Both the position numbers and the translations under genes were made by a program. Shown piece after piece: positions 52,668 to 60,477 of a stretch of 64,000 bases of DNA. How positions within the stretch are numbered: position 1 is the first letter of the stretch; every line of letters starts with the position of its first letter. Origin of the DNA: Heyndrickxia sporothermodurans (GTDB lineage: Bacteria; Bacillota; Bacilli; Bacillales; Bacillaceae_C); NCBI GenBank assembly GCA_018333075.1, contig BORH01000007.1, forward strand, positions 124,001 to 188,000, given 5' to 3'. The notes beneath the pieces were generated by a model. It did not search any database and was not told the DNA's origin. It saw only the letters and a list, made by a program, of their open reading frames with translations.

Positions 52668-52762
52668 AAATAATATCCTTATCTCCTTTTAATCTTTTAA
52701 CCTCGTTTTCTAGGTAATCTTATCGTTTATGAATTCGATAAATAAGCCACTGACCATTGTCC

Positions 52763-53251
52763 CTATATAAGTTGACAACATAAATTACCTTCACCTTTTT
52801 CAAGAGCTGATTTTAAGCTCCTAACAACTTGTGACCATGCCATTTGATGCCAATCATATGCTTCTGTCCAATCCTCCTGATCTTTAAAGCCGTTATGTTC
52901 AATGGTGACACGAGTTGAGTTTTCATTGATTCCTTCAAGCACTACACGAACAACCGTTAAATTCCCTTGATTCATAATGCTTGCAAATTGATCGGGTCCC
53001 TTCCATGTAAAATGCAGTTCCTTTTCTTGATCAAGCTTCGTAATTGTACACCCTTTCGTATTCATTTCCTCTTGATTTCCAGGAATAAAATATAGCTCAA
53101 AGGCACCACCCTCAACCAATTCGACCACTGCTTGAGGAGCAAACCATTCTGAAATTCTTTCAGGAATCGTCCAAGCATACCAAACTAATGATACTGGTGC
53201 TTGTATAGTTACTTCCTGTTTTAATGTCTTTTCTTTTGAAATTGTTCTCAT
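52763..53251 (-). CDS. SRPBCC/AHSA1-domain protein
   Basis: 162 aa. QEVTIQAPVSLVWYAWTIPE and RISEWFAPQAVVELVEGGAF are typical. TWKGPDQFASIMNQGNLTVV lies in the core. The start at 53251 follows GAGGGGGAAGG. It is 32 bp downstream of the GNAT gene at 53284 and probably in the same transcript. Ligand unknown. Confidence 0.87.
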   Translation of the reverse strand: MRTISKEKTLKQEVTIQAPVSLVWYAWTIPERISEWFAPQAVVELVEGGAFELYFIPGNQEEMNTKGCTITKLDQEKELHFTWKGPDQFASIMNQGNLTVVRVVLEGINENSTRVTIEHNGFKDQEDWTEAYDWHQMAWSQVVRSLKSALEKGEGNLCCQLI

Positions 53252-53283
53252 ACTAACCTTCCCCCTCTTTTTTGAGTATTCAA

Positions 53284-54072
53284 TTATTTTCTCGTTATAA
53301 CCCGCCACTCACAAACCTCTGTCATTCCTAGGTTTTTATAAACACGACGTGCAGCAGGATTGTTATAAAATACATAAGGAAATTTTCCTTCGCTTAATAA
53401 TTGCTTAAACAAGCCTATTAATACTTCCGTTCCATATCCCTTGCCACGATCGCTTGGATCCGTACATACTCCGATGATAATGGCACTTTTTTCTCCCTCT
53501 TTAATCGTAGCTGCGGTAGCAACCATTCTATGATCTAAACTTAAGTAAACGGTTCTATCACTAGTTAATCTCAATCTTTCTTTCTCCATTTTTATGTAGT
53601 CACTCTTATTTTCAGGGACACTTCCAGTAAACTCTTCTGCTAATAACAATAAATCATATTGCTGACCAATCTCTTCTTCTGTTTCGACTTTACTTATTTC
53701 TAAATCAGGGTATCTTCTTGTAGCGGCTATCTTTTTGACAACTCCCATGTAAGAAAGGGTATCTTCTTTTGTATGAATAAAAGATTTAAACTTTGTCATC
53801 AACTTACTAGGTCCAGATAGTTTTTGAAATATTAATTGCGGGAATAGCTCTTTATATACAGCTACATCTCGATCAATAGGGGAATAGTACGTCACATTAT
53901 TAAATTGATTGAGCAGAATAGATACTAATTGATCATTTTCATATTCTCCATATACATTTTCATAGTTTTGAGTAACTAAATCATTTATCAAAAAATAATA
54001 GTTTTCGCTATCATCTCCAAATAACTTCAACACTTCCTTATGATTGGATATTGTCAGAGGTTTAATCTCCAT
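53284..54072 (-). CDS. GNAT acetyltransferase, two-domain
   Basis: 262 aa. The C-terminal half is a complete GNAT (IIGVCTDPSDRGKGYGTEVL, NNPAARRVYKNLGMTEVCEW). The N-terminal ~120 residues form a divergent second GNAT-like half. ATG follows AGGAGGAAATAG. It lies between a small membrane gene upstream and an SRPBCC gene downstream. Substrate unknown. Confidence 0.87.
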   Translation of the reverse strand: MEIKPLTISNHKEVLKLFGDDSENYYFLINDLVTQNYENVYGEYENDQLVSILLNQFNNVTYYSPIDRDVAVYKELFPQLIFQKLSGPSKLMTKFKSFIHTKEDTLSYMGVVKKIAATRRYPDLEISKVETEEEIGQQYDLLLLAEEFTGSVPENKSDYIKMEKERLRLTSDRTVYLSLDHRMVATAATIKEGEKSAIIIGVCTDPSDRGKGYGTEVLIGLFKQLLSEGKFPYVFYNNPAARRVYKNLGMTEVCEWRVITRK

Positions 54073-54090
54073 CTATTTCCTCCTTACATA

Positions 54091-54288
54091 CTATTTAGTT
54101 TCTTTCTCCTTTTCTAGCAATTCAAGAATCTGATCAAGCTTTTCTTCCATTTGATTTGAACTCGCCGCTCTTTTAGCGGAATTAACTAGTAGTTTTCGAA
54201 TAAATAATGCAAACGACATCCCACATAAAAGTAATAATCCAGCCCCTATTATATAAGTAATGATTGATCCAATATCCAATTCATCCAA
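54091..54288 (-). CDS. Small single-span membrane protein with coiled tail
   Basis: 65 aa: span ITYIIGAGLLLLCGMSFALF, then a charged amphipathic helix (QMEEKLDQILELLEKEKETK). TTG 54288 follows GGTGGAG. Same architecture as the 52-aa protein at 3703-3861. Function unknown. Confidence 0.65.
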   Translation of the reverse strand: MDELDIGSIITYIIGAGLLLLCGMSFALFIRKLLVNSAKRAASSNQMEEKLDQILELLEKEKETK

Positions 54289-54386
54289 CCTGAGAACTCC
54301 ACCCTTATTTATATAATTTTACTATATTACAAATATTATTTTATGAAATTTCTAAAAATTAATAAAGAGCCAACCAATTAGTCGAC

Positions 54387-55028
54387 TCATTCAATATTTT
54401 GATCTTCTGGATTATATTCTAAGCTTTCAACCTTCCCGTCCTTTTGCAGCTTAATCCGAACAGTTTTTCCTTTGAGATCCTTTGGAGCACCTTTGACATC
54501 CTTCTCAAAGTCAGCTGCTTTTGTATAGGTCCTCTCACCACTTTTTACTTTTATCGTTAAATCTTGTGTTGTTTCTTTAGTTAACGTTCCAATAATCTTT
54601 GTTTCATCCGAATCTTGTTCATACACTCCATCATCATTCGCTTTTGCTTGAGCTGTTAGTTCCATTTCTTCAGCTTGCTGACTTTTGCTCCCTACTTCTA
54701 CCTTTACAAGCTGGTTGTTTAACGACTTCTGAGAATCCTCTTCATTAATGGTAAAGGAAGTACTCTTTGGAATCTGTACTTCTTTGCCTTTAATGCTTAA
54801 TGTAATTTGATCATCGTCCTCCTGAACCAGCTTACCTATTAAATCGAAATCTTGGTCTGTGTCTTTATCAGGATCCTGAGAATATTTCTTTAAGTCTTGC
54901 GTTACTTTATTGTTTTGATTGTTATTTGTATCATTAAACTTTTGTTGGTTTGGTTGGTTTCCATTTGAACAAGCAGCTAATGCTCCTATAAATGCTATTC
55001 CAATGAATATAATTAAAAATTTTTTCAT
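54387..55028 (-). CDS. Lipoprotein, unknown function
   Basis: 213 aa. Signal peptide with lipobox LAAC near residue 20 (IAFIGALAACSNG), so the mature protein is lipid-anchored. An Asn/Gln-rich linker (PNQQKFNDTNNNQNN) follows. The rest contains two beta-type repeats (DLIGKLVQEDDDQITLSIKG, TKIIGTLTKETTQDLTIKVK), suggesting duplicated small domains. The start at 55028 follows AGAAAGGAGC. Family not recognised. Confidence 0.75.
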   Translation of the reverse strand: MKKFLIIFIGIAFIGALAACSNGNQPNQQKFNDTNNNQNNKVTQDLKKYSQDPDKDTDQDFDLIGKLVQEDDDQITLSIKGKEVQIPKSTSFTINEEDSQKSLNNQLVKVEVGSKSQQAEEMELTAQAKANDDGVYEQDSDETKIIGTLTKETTQDLTIKVKSGERTYTKAADFEKDVKGAPKDLKGKTVRIKLQKDGKVESLEYNPEDQNIE

Positions 55029-55225
55029 TTTATTGCTCCTTTCTATTATCATTCTACCTTTAATTAATATTATTTAAACACAATGTTCTCTAATATACGA
55101 CATCTTAGATATATATTTGATCAAAATCACTATTAAACTACTAATTTTAAAGATTACAATACACATCTGCGAATTGATAATCTGTCTTAATCATGTATCT
55201 ATTTCATAGTTTTGTGTAAAAATAA

Positions 55226-55258
55226 AAGTCTTGCTACACTTCTTATGTAGCAAGACTT
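55226..55258. terminator. Terminator hairpin
   Basis: AAGTCTTGCTACA and TGTAGCAAGACTT, 13 perfect pairs with a short loop; AT-rich on both sides. It lies beyond the DUF2178-like gene. Confidence 0.75.
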
Positions 55259-55316
55259 GTTAAAGTAGTTTCATTTTCAATTTATATGTATATGGTTATA
55301 TTCTACTTATATAAGA

Positions 55317-55646
55317 TTATTTAAATTCTTTTCTATATTGTCCAACTGTATAAATTGCCCCAATTAAAAATACAATCCCTTGAAATAGAAGAAAAAACTG
55401 ACGGAAGTATTCAGTATTATGATCAACTAATGAAATAAAAATCGCATTCATAATAATTTGAGTAGTAAACATACAAGAAATAATTTTAAGATAAATCGCA
55501 TTTGTTCTTTCATCTGGTTGACCCATTTTTTTACTAAAAATGAAAAGGACAATGATTGAACCCAGTAATAGAATTGCTGTAATTCCTACAATAATATTGA
55601 AATTTTGTGTGCTTTCTAACATCCATTTGTTTAATAAATCAATCAT
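55317..55646 (-). CDS. DUF2178-like membrane protein
   Basis: 109 aa with four hydrophobic segments (IIVGITAILLLGSIIVLFIF, LLFQGIVFLIGAIYTVG). KMGQPDERTNAIYLKI is the conserved DER-containing loop of DUF2178-type partners of small XRE regulators. ATG follows AGGAAG and overlaps the XRE stop by 8 bp. Confidence 0.8.
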   Translation of the reverse strand: MIDLLNKWMLESTQNFNIIVGITAILLLGSIIVLFIFSKKMGQPDERTNAIYLKIISCMFTTQIIMNAIFISLVDHNTEYFRQFFLLFQGIVFLIGAIYTVGQYRKEFK

Positions 55647-55875
55647 GATGATCTTCCTTTCTTACATAAGAGAATATTTCGTTTATATCAACCTCAAAAT
55701 AATTGGCTATTCGAAATGCTAACACTAGTGAAGGAGAGTAATTATTCTTCTCCATAACAAATATCGTTTGCTTAGAAACTCCAACAGCTTCAGCTAAATC
55801 CTTTTGTGACATTCTTCTTAACACTCTATGCTCATACACTTTATTGACAATAGAATCTCCAAATTCTCGTTTCAT
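55639..55875 (-). CDS. Small XRE-family regulator
   Basis: 78 aa, essentially one HTH: VLRRMSQKDLAEAVGVSKQT and IFVMEKNNYSPSLVLAFRIA, ending in EVDINEIFSYVRKEDHH. This is the YozG/YgzD-like class that pairs with a membrane protein. ATG follows AGGAGGTCGG. Overlaps its DUF2178-like partner. Confidence 0.88.
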   Translation of the reverse strand: MKREFGDSIVNKVYEHRVLRRMSQKDLAEAVGVSKQTIFVMEKNNYSPSLVLAFRIANYFEVDINEIFSYVRKEDHHD

Positions 55876-56280
55876 AACTACCGACCTCCTATTTGCTGAT
55901 ATATATATAATAACTTATATTTTTATAAAAGTAAAGTAAACTTATACAAAAAATAATATTTTTTATACAAAAGTATGTTTTTACATACTTAAATATACTT
56001 TATATGTTTCTTTCATTTTCAATACAATAAAAATAACATTCTTTTAAAGCCACCTAACAAAGGCGTTCCTGATTTTTTTAAAACACCACAAAAGCTGAAG
56101 AAATTCAAATTAGAACTTTGCTCAATTCTCCTTGTAAAAACAAAAAAACCACTCCCCAAGCAGAAATGGAGTGGCTACAAGTTTCAAAGGAATTCAATCT
56201 TCACGTGTAGAATTAAGCTTATCAAGTTCATAAAATGTCTATGTATTAGCAGGAAATCCATATTGAAAGTAGGGAATACA
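55876..56280. other. Intergenic gap without a recognised gene
   Basis: Very AT-rich. It contains a small hairpin (AGTATG/CATACT near 55973-55990) and a leftward terminator at 56149-56174 (CCACTCC/GGAGTGG with a T-run on the minus strand). No ribosome-site-backed frame was found. Confidence 0.5.
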
Positions 56281-56757
56281 ATGTTTAAGTACGTCTATAT
56301 TATATGTACAGTACTATCTATGTATCTTTTTTACCTTTGCAATAAATTCACTGAGCAATTAATGATAAAAGATAACTTAGCTGGCGGTGGTGGAAATGGA
56401 AACCCCGGCCTATTCCCTTGGCTTTTCCTATTCCCATTCTTTCTAGGATTTTTATTAGGAACTTTTATCTATTTATTGAAATGGATGCGAAGGCTAAAAA
56501 AGAAATCTATTTACTATATTTTATTTTCTTCATTGGTCTTATCTTCAATCATCGTTATAATCACTTACAAGAATGCTAATAATCTAAGAGAAAGAATCAT
56601 TGAGGTTCATCCATCATTTACAAATGCTAAACAAATAGACTTATTGAATACTTTTTCCAATGATATTTTCTTTAACCCTTACACGTTTATTTTAGTCATC
56701 CTTATAGTTCTTTTCTTGTCTTCCATATTTATTGCTATTACGAAATTTAGAGATTAA
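56281..56757 (+). CDS. Hypothetical three-span membrane protein
   Basis: 158 aa. Segments at about 4-20, 44-66 and 77-96, with a final hydrophobic stretch (YTFILVILIVLFLSSIFIAI). A glycine-rich loop (NLAGGGGNGNPGLFPW) precedes the second. ATG 56281 has AGGG 7 nt upstream. Family not recognised. Confidence 0.6.
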   Translation: MFKYVYIICTVLSMYLFYLCNKFTEQLMIKDNLAGGGGNGNPGLFPWLFLFPFFLGFLLGTFIYLLKWMRRLKKKSIYYILFSSLVLSSIIVIITYKNANNLRERIIEVHPSFTNAKQIDLLNTFSNDIFFNPYTFILVILIVLFLSSIFIAITKFRD

Positions 56758-56788
56758 TCAATTTCGTATTTGCTTGAATATCGAAACA

Positions 56789-57247
56789 TTATTCACCTAA
56801 TTGTTTATTAAAAACATGATTTGAATGCATCTTTTCTGTTAATAAGTTATCTATTATTTGCCTTAATACCTTGGGTTCCCTTAAATCTTCATCATCAAAA
56901 TTCACTAGATCACTTATTTTAATCCACTTACTATCAATGATTCCTTCTTCTTCAAGGTATAATGAACCGCCTACAACCTCGGCATTAAAATGAAAGAGAA
57001 TCACCTGATGGTTTGTGCTGCTAATAAAATTATATACACCCGTTGTGCTATTGATCTCTACGTCAAAGCCTGTTTCCTCTTTTACTTCCCTACGAGCTGA
57101 ATAAAGAATGTCTTCCCCATATTCAATCCGTCCACTCGGAAAATTCCACTTATTTATAGCATTAGTTTTATTTTCTTTTATGATTAAGACTTTATCATCT
57201 TTAAATACTGATATACTAACGACTAAAACCATTCCATTTTGAGTCAT
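56789..57247 (-). CDS. Nudix hydrolase
   Basis: 152 aa. The Nudix box is in GRIEYGEDILYSARREVKEE followed by TGFDVEI, with all consensus Glu residues (GX5EX7REUXEEXGU). The family hydrolyses nucleoside diphosphate derivatives. ATG follows CCGGAGG, 22 bp downstream of the pepF-like gene, so the two form an operon. Confidence 0.9.
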   Translation of the reverse strand: MTQNGMVLVVSISVFKDDKVLIIKENKTNAINKWNFPSGRIEYGEDILYSARREVKEETGFDVEINSTTGVYNFISSTNHQVILFHFNAEVVGGSLYLEEEGIIDSKWIKISDLVNFDDEDLREPKVLRQIIDNLLTEKMHSNHVFNKQLGE

Positions 57248-57269
57248 TCTATTTCCTCCGGTATCCTTT

Positions 57270-59072
57270 CTATCTTTGTATAGATGTTAATTTCATAAAC
57301 TCTTCAGCATCTTTCACGCATAATTCAATTCCTTTTCTCCAAAAAGTTTCTGATGTGATGTCTTCCCCTAAATGTTTCATTACTAAATCTTCTGTGGACA
57401 TACTTCCTGAATCACGAAGCAAATGTAAATAATCTTTTTCAAATTCCTTCCCTTTTTCTTTCGCTTTTGCAAATATACTTAATGCAAATAAATATCCGAA
57501 TGTATATGGAAAATTGTAAAAAGGAGATTTGGTTATATAGAAATGCGGTGTCCAGACCCATGAATAAAGTGATGCATTGTCAAGAGAACCTTCATACCCA
57601 ATTTCTATTGCTTCATGCATGATTTCATTTAAGCGTGATGCAGAAACAATTCCCTCTTTGCGTTCCTCGTAAAATTTCTTTTCAAACAAAAACCTAGAAT
57701 GAATATTCATAAAATTCATGACAGAACGTTTTAATTTCTCATCAAGTAAAAATAATTTTTCATTAGTAGTTTTAGCGTTTTTCATTGCGGCATCTAAAAT
57801 AATCATTTCAGAAAACGTTGATGCAGTTTCAGCCATACTCATTGGATATTGTTTATTCATTCCATTCATTGATTTCATTGCATGGTTATGGAAAGCATGG
57901 CCCAATTCATGAACTAGCGTTAATACATTTGTAATGGTGCCGTCAAATGTCATAAATACTCTCGATTCTTCCGAAAGTGGAAACCCAGCACAAAATGCCA
58001 CAGCTGACTTGTTCGAACGGTTTTCCGCTTCGATCCATCGCTCATTAAAAGCTTGTCTAGAAAAGCTTTCTAATTCCGTTCCAAATTGACTAAAATGCTC
58101 CAAAATAAAGTCAACTGCATCATCATACTCAATTTTGTGATTGTTTTTGTTTACTGGAGCCCAAAAGTTAAAGGATTTCATTTTTTTATGCCCATTCATC
58201 TTTGCTTTTTGAGTTAAGTATTGTGTGAATGGATCCTTATATTTACTGACCGCCGACCACATCGCATTAAGCGTTTCCTCTTTCATACGATTTTTCCTTA
58301 AAGGCTCTTCTATTACATTCTCTATGCCAAACTTTTTGTAAACCTGTAATCGAAAGCCGGCAATATGATTTAGTATTTTTGCAAATAATTCTTCATTCTC
58401 TCTCCATTTATCTTCTAAAGCATAATGAGATTCTTTACGGACTTCTTCAAGAGGATGTGAGCGTAGGTTTATAGCTTGGCCAACTGATAATTCTTTTTGT
58501 TCGCCATCAATTTGTACGTTCACCCTAATTGAATTGACTAGTGAATGATAAAACTGTCCCCAAGCATGATACCCGTCTGACATTAGGTTAAACATTAAAT
58601 TTTGTTCTGCATCTGAAAGCTTCTTCTTAGCATCTTCACGCCATTCATTTAGGATAAACTTGTAGTCTGTTAAAATATCTGTATTCATTAAACCTTCCCA
58701 CAACTGTTGATTTGTTTTTCCTAAGTTATTTTTCATTTTTTTCAATGATGCTTCAAAACAAGTATTTATTGCTGTTGTTTTTCCTTGTAATATTTTCGCT
58801 TGTTGATCCTTTGGATTTTGAGCAAGCAGACAAGTAATAAAAGAATTTGCTTGAGATATATTCGATTGAACGTTTCCTATGTCATCCATTAAAGCTGCAA
58901 TATTATTGGATTCATTTATTTCTTGTGGTGGATTAAAATCCTGTAATTTTTCCTTAAGTTTATTAACACTGGCTTCTAATTGATTAATATGCGTATGTAA
59001 TTGAGATAATCCATTCCCTCCTGGAAACAGACTATTCAAGTTCCAAACCTGTGTATACTTTGTTTTGTTCAA
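57270..59072 (-). CDS. pepF: M3-family oligoendopeptidase (PepF-type)
   Basis: 600 aa, normal for PepF. The zinc site is HELGHAFHNH (HExxH) near residue 390, with the third ligand Glu in SMAETASTFSEM. N-terminal helical domain and conserved YNFPYTFGYLFALSIF near the C terminus fit the family. TTG 59072 follows GGGGGAG. It degrades peptides of roughly 7-17 residues in the cytoplasm. Confidence 0.93.
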   Translation of the reverse strand: MNKTKYTQVWNLNSLFPGGNGLSQLHTHINQLEASVNKLKEKLQDFNPPQEINESNNIAALMDDIGNVQSNISQANSFITCLLAQNPKDQQAKILQGKTTAINTCFEASLKKMKNNLGKTNQQLWEGLMNTDILTDYKFILNEWREDAKKKLSDAEQNLMFNLMSDGYHAWGQFYHSLVNSIRVNVQIDGEQKELSVGQAINLRSHPLEEVRKESHYALEDKWRENEELFAKILNHIAGFRLQVYKKFGIENVIEEPLRKNRMKEETLNAMWSAVSKYKDPFTQYLTQKAKMNGHKKMKSFNFWAPVNKNNHKIEYDDAVDFILEHFSQFGTELESFSRQAFNERWIEAENRSNKSAVAFCAGFPLSEESRVFMTFDGTITNVLTLVHELGHAFHNHAMKSMNGMNKQYPMSMAETASTFSEMIILDAAMKNAKTTNEKLFLLDEKLKRSVMNFMNIHSRFLFEKKFYEERKEGIVSASRLNEIMHEAIEIGYEGSLDNASLYSWVWTPHFYITKSPFYNFPYTFGYLFALSIFAKAKEKGKEFEKDYLHLLRDSGSMSTEDLVMKHLGEDITSETFWRKGIELCVKDAEEFMKLTSIQR

Positions 59073-59337
59073 TTATTTCTCCCCCTTAAACTCTTCCTAT
59101 CCGCAAAATACGAACATATATTCTATATTGTATCATATAGTGGAGTATTATTTGAGGGATATTTCTTTTTAAAAAAAATAAAATTAAAATTCATAACCTT
59201 AATAAGAAAAGATAGGTGTTTTACATCATTCTGTACCGCCAATAAATCACAAATAAGCCCATTTTGGAAACAGATTGAGCTAAAATAAAGTTAGTAATTT
59301 TTAATAATTATAATAAAAGGTGGTACATAGTTATATT
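59073..59337. other. AT-rich intergenic region upstream of pepF-like gene
   Basis: No gene seen. It should hold the promoter of the pepF-Nudix unit, but I cannot choose a -35/-10 pair with confidence. Confidence 0.3.
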
Positions 59338-59577
59338 CTACGTATCGTAAATGAAGGGAGAATAAACGATTGTATCGCCATCTTTCTCTAGCTTAAGTAT
59401 AATGATAAAGTCAGCACCATTACTACTATCTCCTTGAAGCATAGGAAAGATCATTAGTGAACAATATAATTCTATATGCGGCAAAATAAGCCTCCTATTA
59501 CATGGTCAAAAAATGGCCTGGACTTCTCATACTTTTCAGCTAATAGTTGCAAACTCCCAATCTAAAGGAAATATTCC
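59338..59577 (-). pseudogene. Possible decayed small gene
   Basis: Leftward protein-like pieces occur in different frames: GIFPLDWE, then LQLLAEKYEKSRPFFDHVIG GLF, then PHIELYCSLMIFPMLQGDSS and DFIIILKLEKDGDTIVYSPF ending at TAG 59338. The last piece has its own TTG at 59484 with AGGAGG upstream (48 aa), so it might be a real short gene. Joining all pieces needs two frameshifts and gives about 80 aa. Family unknown. Confidence 0.4.
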
Positions 59578-59608
59578 TAAATGATAACCCCTTTAAACTT
59601 TAAAATTA

Positions 59609-60334
59609 TCACTTTCCATTTACATCTAAGCGAGACAACTTCTTTATCTGCTTATGAATTTTATCCTTTATTCGCATGCATTTATTCAAATGCAAAAAAA
59701 TGTGTCTTGTTGCAGGCATCAGTATTAGACCAGCAATGGTTTTTTTGCTCCAATATTCGGCTAACCAATTGGCATTTTCCATAACCGCATTTTCCTCAAA
59801 CAATCTTTTGATTCTGTCTTGGTCAACCTTTTGCTTGAATTGTCCAGGCTTTAACAAAGATACTACTTGTCTTGTTTGCTTGCCGACAGCTGCTCTGTAT
59901 GCTAACAAGGACTCCAAATCAATTTTTGAGCTTAATTCGGCAATGTCCTCTTCGCTCATGTTATTCCCAGAGTGAGCGAATTCAATATTCATTTTTTCAA
60001 GCCAGCTCCCTGTTTTAAGAACTTGCTGTTCATTGGCAATTAAAATATTCATAGTCATATCTTCAATTCGGGAAATATGCCATAGGTGCCATGCAATCGA
60101 GTTTTTTGTATCGGGGTTATTGACGGGATATTTTCTAAATGTTTTTTCATTTAGGTTCGCCAATGCTTCATCTTCTAGTGTTTGCTCACCCGTATCCTCG
60201 ATAGTAGAAGAGTGTAGCTGAGCATGCTGAGATAGAAATAATTGAACAGCTTGAGAATGTTCATCAGGATTTAATATGATTTCTTTTAATCGTCTATGAT
60301 TTTCATTCCAAGCCTTCCGTTGCTTTTGATCCAT
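59609..60334 (-). CDS. DinB-fold protein
   Basis: 241 aa. SIAWHLWHISRIEDMTMNIL supplies the first His of a DinB/YfiT metal site, and TRHIFLHLNKCMRIKDKIHK the others. DinB-fold proteins are helical bundles used in thiol transfer or stress. ATG follows AGAGGAG. The tail is basic (KQIKKLSRLDVNGK). Confidence 0.82.
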   Translation of the reverse strand: MDQKQRKAWNENHRRLKEIILNPDEHSQAVQLFLSQHAQLHSSTIEDTGEQTLEDEALANLNEKTFRKYPVNNPDTKNSIAWHLWHISRIEDMTMNILIANEQQVLKTGSWLEKMNIEFAHSGNNMSEEDIAELSSKIDLESLLAYRAAVGKQTRQVVSLLKPGQFKQKVDQDRIKRLFEENAVMENANWLAEYWSKKTIAGLILMPATRHIFLHLNKCMRIKDKIHKQIKKLSRLDVNGK

Positions 60335-60435
60335 TGAATATCATCACTCCTCTAATCTGGATAAGGAAATATTCGAGCTAATAGTTTTCTATTCCTTTTT
60401 TTAACACTATTTGAATAACATATCCAAATAAACTT

Positions 60436-60462
60436 AACAGAGAACCGATTAAGGTTCTCTGT
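60436..60462 (-). terminator. Terminator of the subtilase gene
   Basis: AACAGAGAACC and GGTTCTCTGTT perfect 11-bp arms, 15 bp beyond the stop. Confidence 0.8.
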
Positions 60463-60477
60463 TTAGAAAATATATTT

